The notes: a model not told the origin generated them from the sequence alone. A stretch of 64,000 nt of DNA from Hippopus hippopus (GCA_946811185.2 OX328110.1:22430456-22494455); one strand, 5' to 3'; numbered from the stretch's first letter, positions 20,365 through 27,850 are shown. Numbers and translations are program-made.

Positions 20365-21249
20365 TTATAATGAAGACATTAAATTTTTATAGGAGTGCGA
20401 ATTTATAACACCTTGTCTTTTTAATTCATCACAAATACTTACTAACTCATTTCTTACACCTGTATTACCTGCTTCTTTACTTGCCATCAACAGACCTAGT
20501 CTTTCTACTAATGCGTTAGGGTCAGATGGGATAACAATTCCTTTTCCTTCACGCTTTTTTAAACTAAGCCAAAGAGGTCTAAGAATTTTATTCCATTTTT
20601 CCCCTTTAGAACTTTTAGGATATCGTTCATCTGGGTCGTTATCTCGATAAAGAGCGTTGGTGTGTTTCATTAAATCGTGATATTTCATTAAATCCTCTTC
20701 TGTAAAAATTAATTTTGGGGCTTTAGCAACAATTAACTCCCAAAAACCAGGTGTTCCCATATATGTCCTTGTGCCAAGAAGAATATCATCATGCTCAATA
20801 ATGACAGCTTTGCTACCAATAACAAATTTACCACCTTCATCACGTATTCCATATGTTTTATCAATATCTTTACCACGATATTTTGTTAGATACTCTGTTG
20901 CAAGTGGCCCAATGTCAAATGTGCCTCCATGTTCTTTTAATCCCTCTTTCTCAATAATTGGTTTTTCTCCAGAGGGATAAGCTTCTATTGTTGGAAATTC
21001 TGGTAGTTTAATAGCTTGTGGTAACTGTTCGATACCTTCTTTAATAGGTATAAGCCCTTCTGTAATCTCCTTTGTTGTAGCTTTTTGCGTTTCCGTAATA
21101 GGTCTAAAAAACTTTGATAAATCGGTTTGAAGTTGTTGTTCTCCTGTTCTCTCTGCTAGTAGATTATCTCGGATATTCTTTTTCGTTTTGTGATACTCTT
21201 GTACAATTAAGTCTCTTTTTGCAGGGTCAGTTATTTTCAGAAATGACAT
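20365..21249 (-). CDS. Conserved Polinton protein of unknown function (DUF8207-like)
   Basis: 294 residues. The N-terminal third is probably coiled coil (residues 1-80, e.g. RDLIVQEYHKTKKNIRDNLL). The centre carries GTRTYMGTPGFWELIV followed by TEEDLMKYHDLMKHTNALY, a block I recall from many invertebrate Polinton-derived proteins, which I believe is catalogued as DUF8207. The C-terminal part (KGIVIPSDPNALVERL then CDELKRQGVI) looks helical. No enzyme motif. It sits in the virion block, so a structural or assembly role is plausible. A 12-bp tandem repeat lies directly upstream. Confidence 0.8.
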   Translation of the reverse strand: MSFLKITDPAKRDLIVQEYHKTKKNIRDNLLAERTGEQQLQTDLSKFFRPITETQKATTKEITEGLIPIKEGIEQLPQAIKLPEFPTIEAYPSGEKPIIEKEGLKEHGGTFDIGPLATEYLTKYRGKDIDKTYGIRDEGGKFVIGSKAVIIEHDDILLGTRTYMGTPGFWELIVAKAPKLIFTEEDLMKYHDLMKHTNALYRDNDPDERYPKSSKGEKWNKILRPLWLSLKKREGKGIVIPSDPNALVERLGLLMASKEAGNTGVRNELVSICDELKRQGVINSHSYKNLMSSL

Positions 21250-21271
21250 TTTTAATTAGCAACATATTTTT

Positions 21272-21370
21272 TTAACGTAGATTTTAACGTAGATTTTAAC
21301 GTAGATTTTAACGTAGATTTTATCGTAGATTTTAACGTAGATTTTAACGTAGTTTTTAACGTAGATTTTA
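21272..21370. repeat. 12-bp tandem repeat upstream of the 294-residue gene
   Basis: Eight units of a 12-base repeat (core TTAACGTAGATT) at 12-base spacing, the fifth carrying TCGTAG and the seventh AGTTTTT variants. It fills the largest intergenic gap inside the element and lies directly 5' of the leftward gene ending at 20365. Confidence 0.9.
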
Positions 21371-21403
21371 ATATATAAGAACGTATATAATGTTCTTATA
21401 TAT

Positions 21404-21484
21404 TTATTCATCATCATTATCCCCTATTTCACATTGGCATTTACATCTAAAACTAGGTAACTTAAAAGGGAAGCTTTTCTCCAT
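21404..21484 (-). CDS. Tiny Cys-rich ORF, or out-of-frame tail of the 225-residue protein
   Basis: A 26-codon frame starting at an ATG inside the end of the 225-residue gene and ending in a FRCKCQCEIGDNDDE tail. The Cys-x-Cys-x-Cys and acidic end looks selected rather than random. It could be a separate micro-protein or a C-terminal extension reached by a frame change at the A7 run just upstream. Evidence is weak. Confidence 0.3.
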   Translation of the reverse strand: MEKSFPFKLPSFRCKCQCEIGDNDDE

Positions 21485-22139
21485 TATTTTTTTCAACGAG
21501 CCTCCGAAAGGAACTCCTCGCTTCTTCCCTCCCCTTCTCAATCAAACTTTCCTTTTCTTCGACTGTTACTCTCTTCTTGAAATTAGTTCTTATTTCACTC
21601 TTCATTTCTTCATATTTATTCATTTCTTCCATTATCAACTTAAACTCGTCATCAGAAATATGATTATCCATCAAAGCCTTTGATACATGATTAGCTATAG
21701 TATTAAGCTTAGCAGCAGCGAGAGTTTGAATTTTCAAATGTTTTTCAGCTTTATTAGTAGTTTTCCTAACAAATACTTTACTAACCAATGAAGAAAGACC
21801 GATTACACCAGCAGCAACTTCCAAACCTACAGCAACGGGTGCCGCTGCAACAGTTGAAAGCAAAACAACGCCTACACCACCTAACGTTAATGAAACAACA
21901 ACCAATCCACCTTCAACATTATCAACTACTTTTGCCATCCTACTATATTTCTTATTCAATCTTTCCCTTTCAGTTATTTCCTTTTTGAGAAAATCTAAAA
22001 CCTCAGATATTTTTTTAAGTCTATAAGAATGCCCATTATCCATTGTTTCCATTTCAATAGGTGGAGCGCTTGCGGTACCTGGTTCTTCGGGTAGTGGAGG
22101 GTATACTTTATTAGGATGTTTCTGATCTGTATCTGTCAT
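21462..22139 (-). CDS. Probable membrane protein of unknown function
   Basis: 225 residues. The N-terminus is proline-rich (VYPPLPEEP), reminiscent of a late-domain or adaptor-binding motif. A charged helix precedes a long hydrophobic, glycine/valine/alanine-rich stretch (residues ~75-115) that would form one or two membrane spans, followed by a basic, coiled-coil C-terminal half. The layout vaguely recalls apolipoprotein-L-like or pore-forming proteins. Possible roles: virion membrane interaction or egress; this is inference. TATAAA abuts the ATG (22140-22145). Confidence 0.75.
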   Translation of the reverse strand: MTDTDQKHPNKVYPPLPEEPGTASAPPIEMETMDNGHSYRLKKISEVLDFLKKEITERERLNKKYSRMAKVVDNVEGGLVVVSLTLGGVGVVLLSTVAAAPVAVGLEVAAGVIGLSSLVSKVFVRKTTNKAEKHLKIQTLAAAKLNTIANHVSKALMDNHISDDEFKLIMEEMNKYEEMKSEIRTNFKKRVTVEEKESLIEKGREEARSSFRRLVEKNNGEKLPF

Positions 22140-22160
22140 TTTATAAATGTAATATTTTTT

Positions 22161-22538
22161 TTATGATAAATATTTTAGATAGCAGAATAACTCTCCCTCA
22201 GGTATTTCGATCGGTTTTTGTGAGAAATTATAAATGTAGACTAAGATATCATTAACATCATTATCAAGATGTATACCATTAAAAATGGTTAAACTATCTT
22301 TCCATTTATTACTAATAGATATCACTACAACTCCTCGTGTAGCAATATAACCAAATTCTAACGGAACTCTCTTACCATCATTAGGAGGAATCTTGATAGT
22401 TTGTTGCGAGTATATTTTCCATTTTAGAGAATCTTGCTTTAAGGGAGGATATCTTACTTCATTTAAATGAGGTTTCCAAAATATAGTTTTATGTTGGGTA
22501 GTAATATTAGGTTTTATACCAAATTTATGAATATCCAT
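22161..22538 (-). CDS. dUTPase-fold-like protein, apparently non-catalytic
   Basis: 125 residues. Residues ~45-125 follow the strand order of trimeric dUTPases: IKIPPNDGKRVPLEFGYIA, a GVVVISISNKW strand, then LDNDVNDILVYIYN matching the motif-3 region and PIEIPEGELFCYL matching the final PV-I-x-x-G-D-x-I-A-Q-L strand. The normal catalytic Asp/Tyr context and the SRSGL and glycine-rich C-terminal motifs are absent, so enzymatic activity is unlikely; a structural or decoy role is possible. Fold assignment is inference from pattern. The start follows an A-rich ATAATAAATAAAAAA leader. Confidence 0.6.
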   Translation of the reverse strand: MDIHKFGIKPNITTQHKTIFWKPHLNEVRYPPLKQDSLKWKIYSQQTIKIPPNDGKRVPLEFGYIATRGVVVISISNKWKDSLTIFNGIHLDNDVNDILVYIYNFSQKPIEIPEGELFCYLKYLS

Positions 22539-22547
22539 TTTTTTATT

Positions 22548-22581
22548 TATTATAAATAATATTTAAATATTATTTATAATA
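22548..22581. terminator. 34-bp perfect palindrome at the stop of the 194-residue gene
   Basis: Two perfect 17-bp arms with no loop, centred at 22564/22565. It contains the stop codon (22574-22576) of the upstream leftward gene and forms the leader of the next. Confidence 0.6.
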
Positions 22582-23158
22582 TAGCCCCTAGGATAGGGAT
22601 ATTAGCAAATGGGCTATTAGGTCCAAGTAAAAGCCCTTTTCCATCATACATTTTTCCTCCTTGTTTTAAATACAACCCATCACCAACGGAATTTAATCCT
22701 TTACCTTTGTATGGTTTTAAGTATAATCCACTTCCATCAGTTTCAACTTGGCAAACACATCCTCCTTTTTTAAGGTAAAGACCTGACCCCATAGCTTTTT
22801 GAACACCTGTTTGGGCTAATCCAGAAAGAGCACCAACACCTAAAGCTGGTAAAACGGTTTTTGCAAGCATTGGTAAAGCTCTAGCAGCCAACCCAGCTAA
22901 CATTCCGAGGAAACCCCCTTCTATTTTCATGTTATGTTTAAGTTGTTTCGTAGTCATTCTAATAGTTATACCCACACCATCCTCATAGGCTTTAGCCATT
23001 TTCTTCGATTGCGAATTGGTAATTGCTAAAACATCATTACCTTGTAAATCTTCATGACCTAAACGAATACTTACTGGGCAACTAGCTTTAACAGCATGTT
23101 GAAGTTTTTGCTTTTGCCCTTCAGATATATTTACTTTAACATTAGTGTAACTTGCCAT
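22574..23158 (-). CDS. Probable minor virion protein with GLYLK repeats
   Basis: 194 residues. The N-terminal domain (VKVNISEGQKQKLQHA...VSIRLGHEDL) resembles a conserved Polinton protein. A hydrophobic GGFLGMLAGLAARALP segment and Ala/Gly/Leu-rich region (residues ~80-125) suggest membrane activity. The C-terminus has four glycine-rich repeats around GSGLYLK, GSGLYLK, GDGLYLK and GKGLLLG, ending in a PNSPFANIPILGAIL tail. Position between penton and dUTPase-like genes fits a pVI-like or peripheral capsid protein; this is inference. TATAAA abuts the ATG (23159-23164). Confidence 0.75.
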   Translation of the reverse strand: MASYTNVKVNISEGQKQKLQHAVKASCPVSIRLGHEDLQGNDVLAITNSQSKKMAKAYEDGVGITIRMTTKQLKHNMKIEGGFLGMLAGLAARALPMLAKTVLPALGVGALSGLAQTGVQKAMGSGLYLKKGGCVCQVETDGSGLYLKPYKGKGLNSVGDGLYLKQGGKMYDGKGLLLGPNSPFANIPILGAIL

Positions 23159-23186
23159 TTTATATACGATTATTTTTTTATTTAGC

Positions 23187-23960
23187 TCATCTCGCTTCTC
23201 TAATATGAAACCTAATCGTTAAATTTTCGCCTCTAAGATTTAGTAAATTACCATCTTGGTCAGTAATATTTACATCTAGGCTATGTATTTCATCTAACGT
23301 TATTGGTAAGTATACTAAATTAACTGGTGACTCAATTATCTTATATCCAGGTGCAACATCTGGGAAAAAAGAGTAAATAGTATTTCTTGTTGAACTATTA
23401 ACGTAACTTCCCGAAATAATATCTATGTTAACGAGTAAACTATTTATGCTAAGAATGTTCACTACATTCTCTGACTCATGAAATCCTTGCGAATATTTAG
23501 CTCGAGTAAATCCTAATACTTTAGCGATGGAACCTGGTTGATTAAAATCTACTTGATAACCATCATCAATAATAAGAACAGACTTTAGGGTATTAGTGTT
23601 CGCAGAAAAGTTAATAGGGTACTCTTCATTAACTCTATCATAATGACCATTTTTTCTCATTTCCTGACGAATCGTATCATTAATGTCAACGAGGTCGTAA
23701 CTTCCTTCAGGTATTTTTATTTTAACCCATGTGTTGCCATTGTCTGGAGAATAAACGAATGTGTTGTTCGTTTCATCAATATTTGGAAAAGAGTAGTAAG
23801 TTTCAAGGTTTACCATAGCTATTTCGTATTCTTTATCCTTTTCCAATTGAATTGGTGGATTAAACCTTGTTCTAAAACTTGTTTTGTTATCGCTTACTAT
23901 GATTTGAAGCGATGTTTTGTTGCTCGTATTTTTAACAATTTGTTCTAAAAGTTTTTCCAT
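23187..23960 (-). CDS. Minor capsid protein (penton base, single jelly-roll)
   Basis: 257 residues, beta-rich, matching Polinton penton proteins: NNTFVYSPDNGNTW and KIKIPEGSYDLVDIND in the first half, the LGFTRAKYSQGFHESENVVNI block, the NIDIISGSYVN strand and a C-terminal LLNLRGENLTIRFHIRE. It would occupy the five-fold vertices. Adjacent to the packaging ATPase as usual for this group. TATAAA abuts the ATG (23961-23966). Confidence 0.88.
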   Translation of the reverse strand: MEKLLEQIVKNTSNKTSLQIIVSDNKTSFRTRFNPPIQLEKDKEYEIAMVNLETYYSFPNIDETNNTFVYSPDNGNTWVKIKIPEGSYDLVDINDTIRQEMRKNGHYDRVNEEYPINFSANTNTLKSVLIIDDGYQVDFNQPGSIAKVLGFTRAKYSQGFHESENVVNILSINSLLVNIDIISGSYVNSSTRNTIYSFFPDVAPGYKIIESPVNLVYLPITLDEIHSLDVNITDQDGNLLNLRGENLTIRFHIREAR

Positions 23961-23966
23961 TTTATA
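23961..23966 (-). promoter_or_regulatory. TATAAA abutting the penton start codon
   Basis: TATAAA directly followed by the penton ATG. It partly overlaps a 14-bp palindrome (23966-23979) near the ATPase stop codon. Confidence 0.55.
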
Positions 23967-23981
23967 ATATTTAAATATTTT

Positions 23982-24764
23982 TTATACTGGTTTAGGTATG
24001 TAGAAGTTATCAAAACCGCTTCTATACTTTCCATCATTTTTTTTACTGGATAAGTCGATGATAGCAAAACCATGTGGTCTTTCCCATGCCTCTCGACAAA
24101 ACTTTCTAAACTCATCCTTAGGCATATCATCACCTACATGATCGCTATAAATATGATTAACGCTTTTTGTATCTTGCGGAAAAAGGCAAATAAAATTAGC
24201 GTTTTCTCTAATAGTTTGTCTCGGTAGTCTAAAATAATTCTGGGCGAGGTAAAAGCAGTCAACATTACTATGTCTTCCTCGAGTGTAGTAACACTCACAT
24301 TTATTTTGCTTTTCTAAAAGTATATCATCGAAAATCATTAAATTTTTATTTTCTGAGTTTAACTCACTCGGATCGGGTACATCACTAGAATTTTCAAAGA
24401 AGGTGCAATTTATATCTGTTTTCTTAACCGTTTTTTTAGCCCATTCTTCAATTAAAGCTATTGGTGAAACGTTTTGTCTTTGTACTTCATCACATATGTC
24501 AATCAATTTTAAGGCACATTCTTTCGGTAGTTTTTCTTCAAAAGTCTTTTTTATTATTTGGTATTCCGGTTGACGAAGTTCTCTTCCAAAAACACTTAAA
24601 TCGTTGTAGTCAAGCCATCCCGGTTTGAGTAAAAGGTTTACCAATAAAGTAGTTTTACCACATGATGATTTACCTACAATTAAACCCCTAATACTTCTCG
24701 GTAAAAGGGGGTTATTAAATCTCTTTGGTACTAGTTCATGCCATGATAAGTCCGTAACCTCCAT
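23982..24764 (-). CDS. FtsK/HerA-family genome-packaging ATPase (A32-like)
   Basis: 260 residues. Walker A GKSSCGKT at 31-38; Walker B hydrophobic strand with two acidic residues in NLMIFDD near 140; downstream sensor-like YLAQNYFRLPRQTIRENANF typical of poxvirus A32, adintovirus and Polinton ATPases. It would pump DNA into the capsid. It is the first leftward gene after the divergent junction with the zinc-ribbon gene at 24805, so the 40-bp AT-rich gap between them must hold two promoters. The short leader is AAATAAAAAAATG rather than TATAAA. Confidence 0.94.
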   Translation of the reverse strand: MEVTDLSWHELVPKRFNNPLLPRSIRGLIVGKSSCGKTTLLVNLLLKPGWLDYNDLSVFGRELRQPEYQIIKKTFEEKLPKECALKLIDICDEVQRQNVSPIALIEEWAKKTVKKTDINCTFFENSSDVPDPSELNSENKNLMIFDDILLEKQNKCECYYTRGRHSNVDCFYLAQNYFRLPRQTIRENANFICLFPQDTKSVNHIYSDHVGDDMPKDEFRKFCREAWERPHGFAIIDLSSKKNDGKYRSGFDNFYIPKPV

Positions 24765-24804
24765 TTTTTTATTTAAATATTTTTATTTTTTTATATAAAA
24801 CAAC

Positions 24805-24960
24805 ATGTATTGCGTTAAATGTAAAAAACATACAGATACGAATAATATAAAATATTCTGTTTCTAAAAATGGTAGAAATATGATGCAGGGTAAATGTGTT
24901 ATTTGCGGAATAACTAAATCACAATTTATAAAAAAAAAACCACCGGGAGTAGTATATTAA
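24805..24960 (+). CDS. Small zinc-ribbon protein
   Basis: 51 residues, MYCVKCKKHT then KCVICGITKSQF: two CxxC knuckles ~25 residues apart, a stand-alone zinc ribbon of the type found in many large DNA viruses and Polintons (resembles DUF5679). Likely binds DNA or a transcription or replication partner; this is inference. Preceded by TATAAA six bases before the ATG (24794-24799). It is the first of the rightward block. Confidence 0.8.
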   Translation: MYCVKCKKHTDTNNIKYSVSKNGRNMMQGKCVICGITKSQFIKKKPPGVVY

Positions 24961-24989
24961 ATAAATTTATAAATAATTTACCCGTTGAA

Positions 24990-25298
24990 ATGCATCTACC
25001 AGGGCACAACTTTACGGGGCCAGGTACCAAACTAAATAAAAGACTTAATCCAGATTTAACACCGAAGGAATGGAGTAAACCTATAAACCGTGTTGATAAA
25101 GCCGCTTATAATCATGATGTTTGCTATCTTCAACACAATGATACTGCTACAAGAAACGCAGTGTGTGATAAGAATATGTTAACGGAGTTAGAAGGGATTT
25201 ACAATCCTAGTATTAGAGAAAAAATGGAAAGAGGTTTGGTAAGTAGACTCATTGGAACGAAAATGAAATTTGGAATGGGAGTAAAAAAAAAAATTTAG
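24990..25298 (+). CDS. Phospholipase A2-like domain protein (parvovirus VP1u type)
   Basis: 102 residues. The calcium-loop-like FTGPGT (residues 8-13) and the catalytic HDxxY in NHDVCY (His42, Asp43, Tyr46), with Asp60 in VCDKNM, match the compact PLA2 domain found in parvovirus VP1 and in Polinton-like elements, where it breaches endosomal membranes during entry. The frame ends in GMGVKKKI over an 11-A run at 25283-25293. The integrase frame continues from that same run in another phase, so the domain may be translated as a fusion with the integrase. Confidence 0.85.
   Translation: MHLPGHNFTGPGTKLNKRLNPDLTPKEWSKPINRVDKAAYNHDVCYLQHNDTATRNAVCDKNMLTELEGIYNPSIREKMERGLVSRLIGTKMKFGMGVKKKI
25283..25293 (+). 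promoter_or_regulatory. A11 run: candidate frameshift site between PLA2 and integrase frames
   Basis: Eleven consecutive A residues containing an A-AAA-AAA slippery heptamer. The PLA2 frame stops at 25296-25298; the -1 frame is open from 25247 and leads directly into the integrase. A -1 shift, polymerase slippage or an indel here would fuse the two. Confidence 0.45.
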
Positions 25299-26191
25299 CT
25301 GAAGAATTACATAAACCCGTAAAAAGGAATTTTAAGAAAAGGAGAGTTAGAGTAAACGGTATAGATAGGATATGGGCTGCGGATTTAGTAGACATGCAAG
25401 CATTTTCTAAGCTTAATCGCGGTGTTAAATACCTTCTCGCTGTCATTGATATCTTTTCTAAATACGGATATCTGATGCCATTAAAAGATAAAACAGGAAA
25501 ATCTGTTGCTATAGCGTTAAAAAATATTTTTAAGGAGAGAAAACCTGAAAAAATGTGGGTGGATAAGGGTAAAGAGTTTTATAACAAAGATGTAAAAGAC
25601 TCGGTTGAATTATATTCTACCGAAAATGAGGAAAAATCTAGTGTGGTTGAGAGATGGATTAGAACAATGAAAGAAAAAATGTGGAAGTATTTCTCCGCTA
25701 ACTCTACAAACGTTTACATTAATGCGCTACCGGATTTAGTTAAAGAATATAATAACACGAGGCATTCATCTATTAAGATGACTCCGGTAAACGCTAGTAA
25801 AAAAGAAAATGAAACGAGAGTTTGGAGAAATCTTTATCCCGATAATCTTGAAATAAGAGACTCTAATCCTAATTTCTCTGTTGGAGACAAAGTAAGGATA
25901 ACTAAAAAGAAAAAGACTTTTGAAAAAGGCTATACAACAAGATGGACTGAGGAGGTTTTTACAGTTTCTGAGGTTAAACATACATCACCTATAACATATA
26001 AAATTAAAGATTTTAATGGAGAAGAAATACAAGGTACCTTTTATGAACCTGAACTGCAGAAAACCAGTCAAGAGGTGTATAGGATAGAAAAGGTTGTTAA
26101 AAAAGGAAAAAAGAAATCTCTCGTAAAGTGGAAAGGTTATCCCGATGAATTTAATTCGTGGGTTGACAATAAAGATATTAGAAATATTTAA
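25292..26191 (+). CDS. DDE integrase with C-terminal chromodomain
   Basis: Retroviral-type integrase that inserts the element and creates the 6-bp duplication. Catalytic triad: Asp in WAADLVDM (codon 25382), Asp in WVDKGKEFY, and Glu in SSVVERWIRTMK. After a linker with SVGDKVRITKKKK, the C-terminus is a chromodomain (YRIEKVVKKG...LVKWKGYPDEFNSWV) with aromatic-cage residues. The first ATG in frame (25394) lies downstream of the first catalytic Asp, so an ATG-started product would be dead. The frame is open upstream to 25247 and adjoins the A11 run. I therefore give the coding region from 25292; the true start is most likely that of the PLA2 gene via a frame change. Confidence 0.92.
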   Translation, partial: NLAEELHKPVKRNFKKRRVRVNGIDRIWAADLVDMQAFSKLNRGVKYLLAVIDIFSKYGYLMPLKDKTGKSVAIALKNIFKERKPEKMWVDKGKEFYNKDVKDSVELYSTENEEKSSVVERWIRTMKEKMWKYFSANSTNVYINALPDLVKEYNNTRHSSIKMTPVNASKKENETRVWRNLYPDNLEIRDSNPNFSVGDKVRITKKKKTFEKGYTTRWTEEVFTVSEVKHTSPITYKIKDFNGEEIQGTFYEPELQKTSQEVYRIEKVVKKGKKKSLVKWKGYPDEFNSWVDNKDIRNI

Positions 26192-26192
26192 C

Positions 26193-26198
26193 TATAAA
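26193..26198 (+). promoter_or_regulatory. TATAAA in the integrase-protease spacer
   Basis: TATAAA within the 11-bp gap between the integrase stop and protease ATG, followed by A residues up to the start codon. Confidence 0.55.
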
Positions 26199-26202
26199 AA
26201 AA

Positions 26203-26619
26203 ATGACAAATATTTCGATTGAAAACGTAATTTTACCGAATAAACCGTTAACCAATTTCGAATTAGAGGATGCCGTTAAAAAATTAAAGATTCCTTATTT
26301 TAGAGGAGTTTTTTTACTCGACTCACTACCGAGAAAACCGAGTAAAAAAGAATGTGGTATAGTAAACTTTGATAAAAGTGATGGACCTGGTACACATTGG
26401 GTCGCTTGGTATAAAAATGGTGAAACTAAAATTTATTTCGATAGTTATGGTATACAACCGCCTATTGAAATTCGAGATTATTTAAAAAGTCCAATACAGT
26501 ACAATACTGATCAATTACAACAAGCTGGGCAAGTGTTTTGCGGGCATTTGTGTTTATACATTCTAAAAGAGTTATCTAGAGGTAATCGGTTCCAAAATGT
26601 TTTAAATAAACTTTTTTAA
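26203..26619 (+). CDS. Adenain-like cysteine protease (capsid maturation)
   Basis: 138 residues, Ulp1/adenain C5-C48 fold. Catalytic His65 in GTHWVAW, Asp80 in IYFDSYG, oxyanion glutamine in the QQAG segment (~106-107) and Cys113 in FCGHLC are all present. It would cleave virion precursor proteins. Short length is usual for Polinton proteases. It sits between integrase and fibre genes. Confidence 0.94.
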   Translation: MTNISIENVILPNKPLTNFELEDAVKKLKIPYFRGVFLLDSLPRKPSKKECGIVNFDKSDGPGTHWVAWYKNGETKIYFDSYGIQPPIEIRDYLKSPIQYNTDQLQQAGQVFCGHLCLYILKELSRGNRFQNVLNKLF

Positions 26620-26624
26620 CGCTA

Positions 26625-26630
26625 TATAAA
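26625..26630 (+). promoter_or_regulatory. TATAAA upstream of the fibre-like gene
   Basis: TATAAA three bases before the ATG within a 14-bp spacer. Confidence 0.55.
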
Positions 26631-26633
26631 AAA

Positions 26634-27848
26634 ATGCCTGTTGACAAATTCGGAAGAATGAAAGATGATGGTGAAACAAGCGGTGATGGTGTGTCACTCG
26701 CTTACATAAATAATAATTTCTTACGTAAAGATGGAACAACTGTTGTTACTGGTTCCATAGACATGAATGGTAATACATTAACGAGGGTTAGTAACCCAGT
26801 AAATTCTCATGATGTTGCAACTAAGGATTATGTTGACGCCAACTCAGGGTTGTTGAATGAAAACGGTGGATACCACTTTACTGGGTATTTAAATATGGGT
26901 TTTAATTCAATAAGAAATGTTAAGGACCCAAAAGAACCGGGTGAAGCTGCTACTAAAAATTATGTGGATAATGTTGATAGAGCCTTCGTTTATAAAGACG
27001 GAAGGTGGTATGAGGCAGATGATGAAATCTCAATGGGAGGACGAGTAATTAACAATCTCGGAACCCCCACGAGACACGATCAAGCCTCTAATAAGTTTTA
27101 TGTGGATACTAGTATTGAGAGAGTTACCGTGGGTGAAAAAGCTTTAACGAAGAAACAAGATGGGTCCTATTCAATAGATGGTGGAATAGATATGAATGGT
27201 AACCAAATTATTGGATTATCGAGCCCCATATCCCAAGATGCGGTTACCACTAAAGGTTATGTTGATGACCTCATTAAAAATATTAGAGGTGGTCAAGGTG
27301 CCATGTATAGATCTTTCTCAATGAAAGCGAATGGGGAACTATCAGTAAACCAACCTATTGATATGAATAATTTAAGAATATATAATATTGCGGACCCAAG
27401 AAATGAAAAAGATGTTGTCACTAGAGAATATATGGAGCGTTTCTTCAGGGCATATAAACCAAAACCTGTTATAACCGTGTGGGCCGAAGAACAGGGACCA
27501 ATTTCAAACGGTAATTACGAGTTTTCATTCGGTAATGGTAATTCTGGTAAAAGACACGGTTTAGGAGGTTACTGTATGAGTGCATCAGGTAGAATTACAA
27601 GAGGAGCTTTAACGGTCGTTAAAAGGGATCGTAATGCACCAGAAGAGGTAAAAATTAATATAACGGTAAACGGAAATGAACAGGTTGATTACACTATTAT
27701 TAAAAAAGCGGACGAAACTTGTAGCTGTACGATTTTTCCAAGAGCGTTGGAGGTAAATCAATGCAGCATAATAAACTTTATTTCGAGAACAGATAACCGA
27801 AATGTAACACACGCTTACATATCTATTTTAATAGAATTAGACTTGTAA
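26634..27848 (+). CDS. Fibre-like protein with phage tail-fibre-type repeats
   Basis: 404 residues. After a short N-terminal segment (VDKFGRMKDDG, a possible capsid-anchoring peptide) come five imperfect repeats with the pattern D-M-x-G-x-x-I-x-x-(L/V)-x-x-P-x-x-x-x-D-A-x-T-K-x-Y-V-D, e.g. SIDMNGNTLTRVSNPV and GGIDMNGNQIIGLSSPI, at roughly residues 41-68, 84-112, 130-160, 187-215 and 240-266. The same repeat style builds trimeric beta shafts in phage tail fibres. The last ~120 residues form a glycine-rich, beta-rich domain that could be the receptor-binding head. Likely a vertex spike; role is inference from architecture. Confidence 0.82.
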   Translation: MPVDKFGRMKDDGETSGDGVSLAYINNNFLRKDGTTVVTGSIDMNGNTLTRVSNPVNSHDVATKDYVDANSGLLNENGGYHFTGYLNMGFNSIRNVKDPKEPGEAATKNYVDNVDRAFVYKDGRWYEADDEISMGGRVINNLGTPTRHDQASNKFYVDTSIERVTVGEKALTKKQDGSYSIDGGIDMNGNQIIGLSSPISQDAVTTKGYVDDLIKNIRGGQGAMYRSFSMKANGELSVNQPIDMNNLRIYNIADPRNEKDVVTREYMERFFRAYKPKPVITVWAEEQGPISNGNYEFSFGNGNSGKRHGLGGYCMSASGRITRGALTVVKRDRNAPEEVKINITVNGNEQVDYTIIKKADETCSCTIFPRALEVNQCSIINFISRTDNRNVTHAYISILIELDL

Positions 27849-27850
27849 AT

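Noticed and set aside
19740..20408. 222-codon plus-strand frame
   Set aside because: Antisense shadow of the 119- and 132-residue genes; hydrophobic low-complexity product without a domain.
23643..23948. 101-codon plus-strand frame
   Set aside because: Antisense of the penton gene, which has clear family features.
25292..26191. LTR retrotransposon (integrase plus chromodomain)
   Set aside because: No reverse transcriptase, RNase H, gag or LTRs; neighbours are Polinton capsid and polymerase genes.
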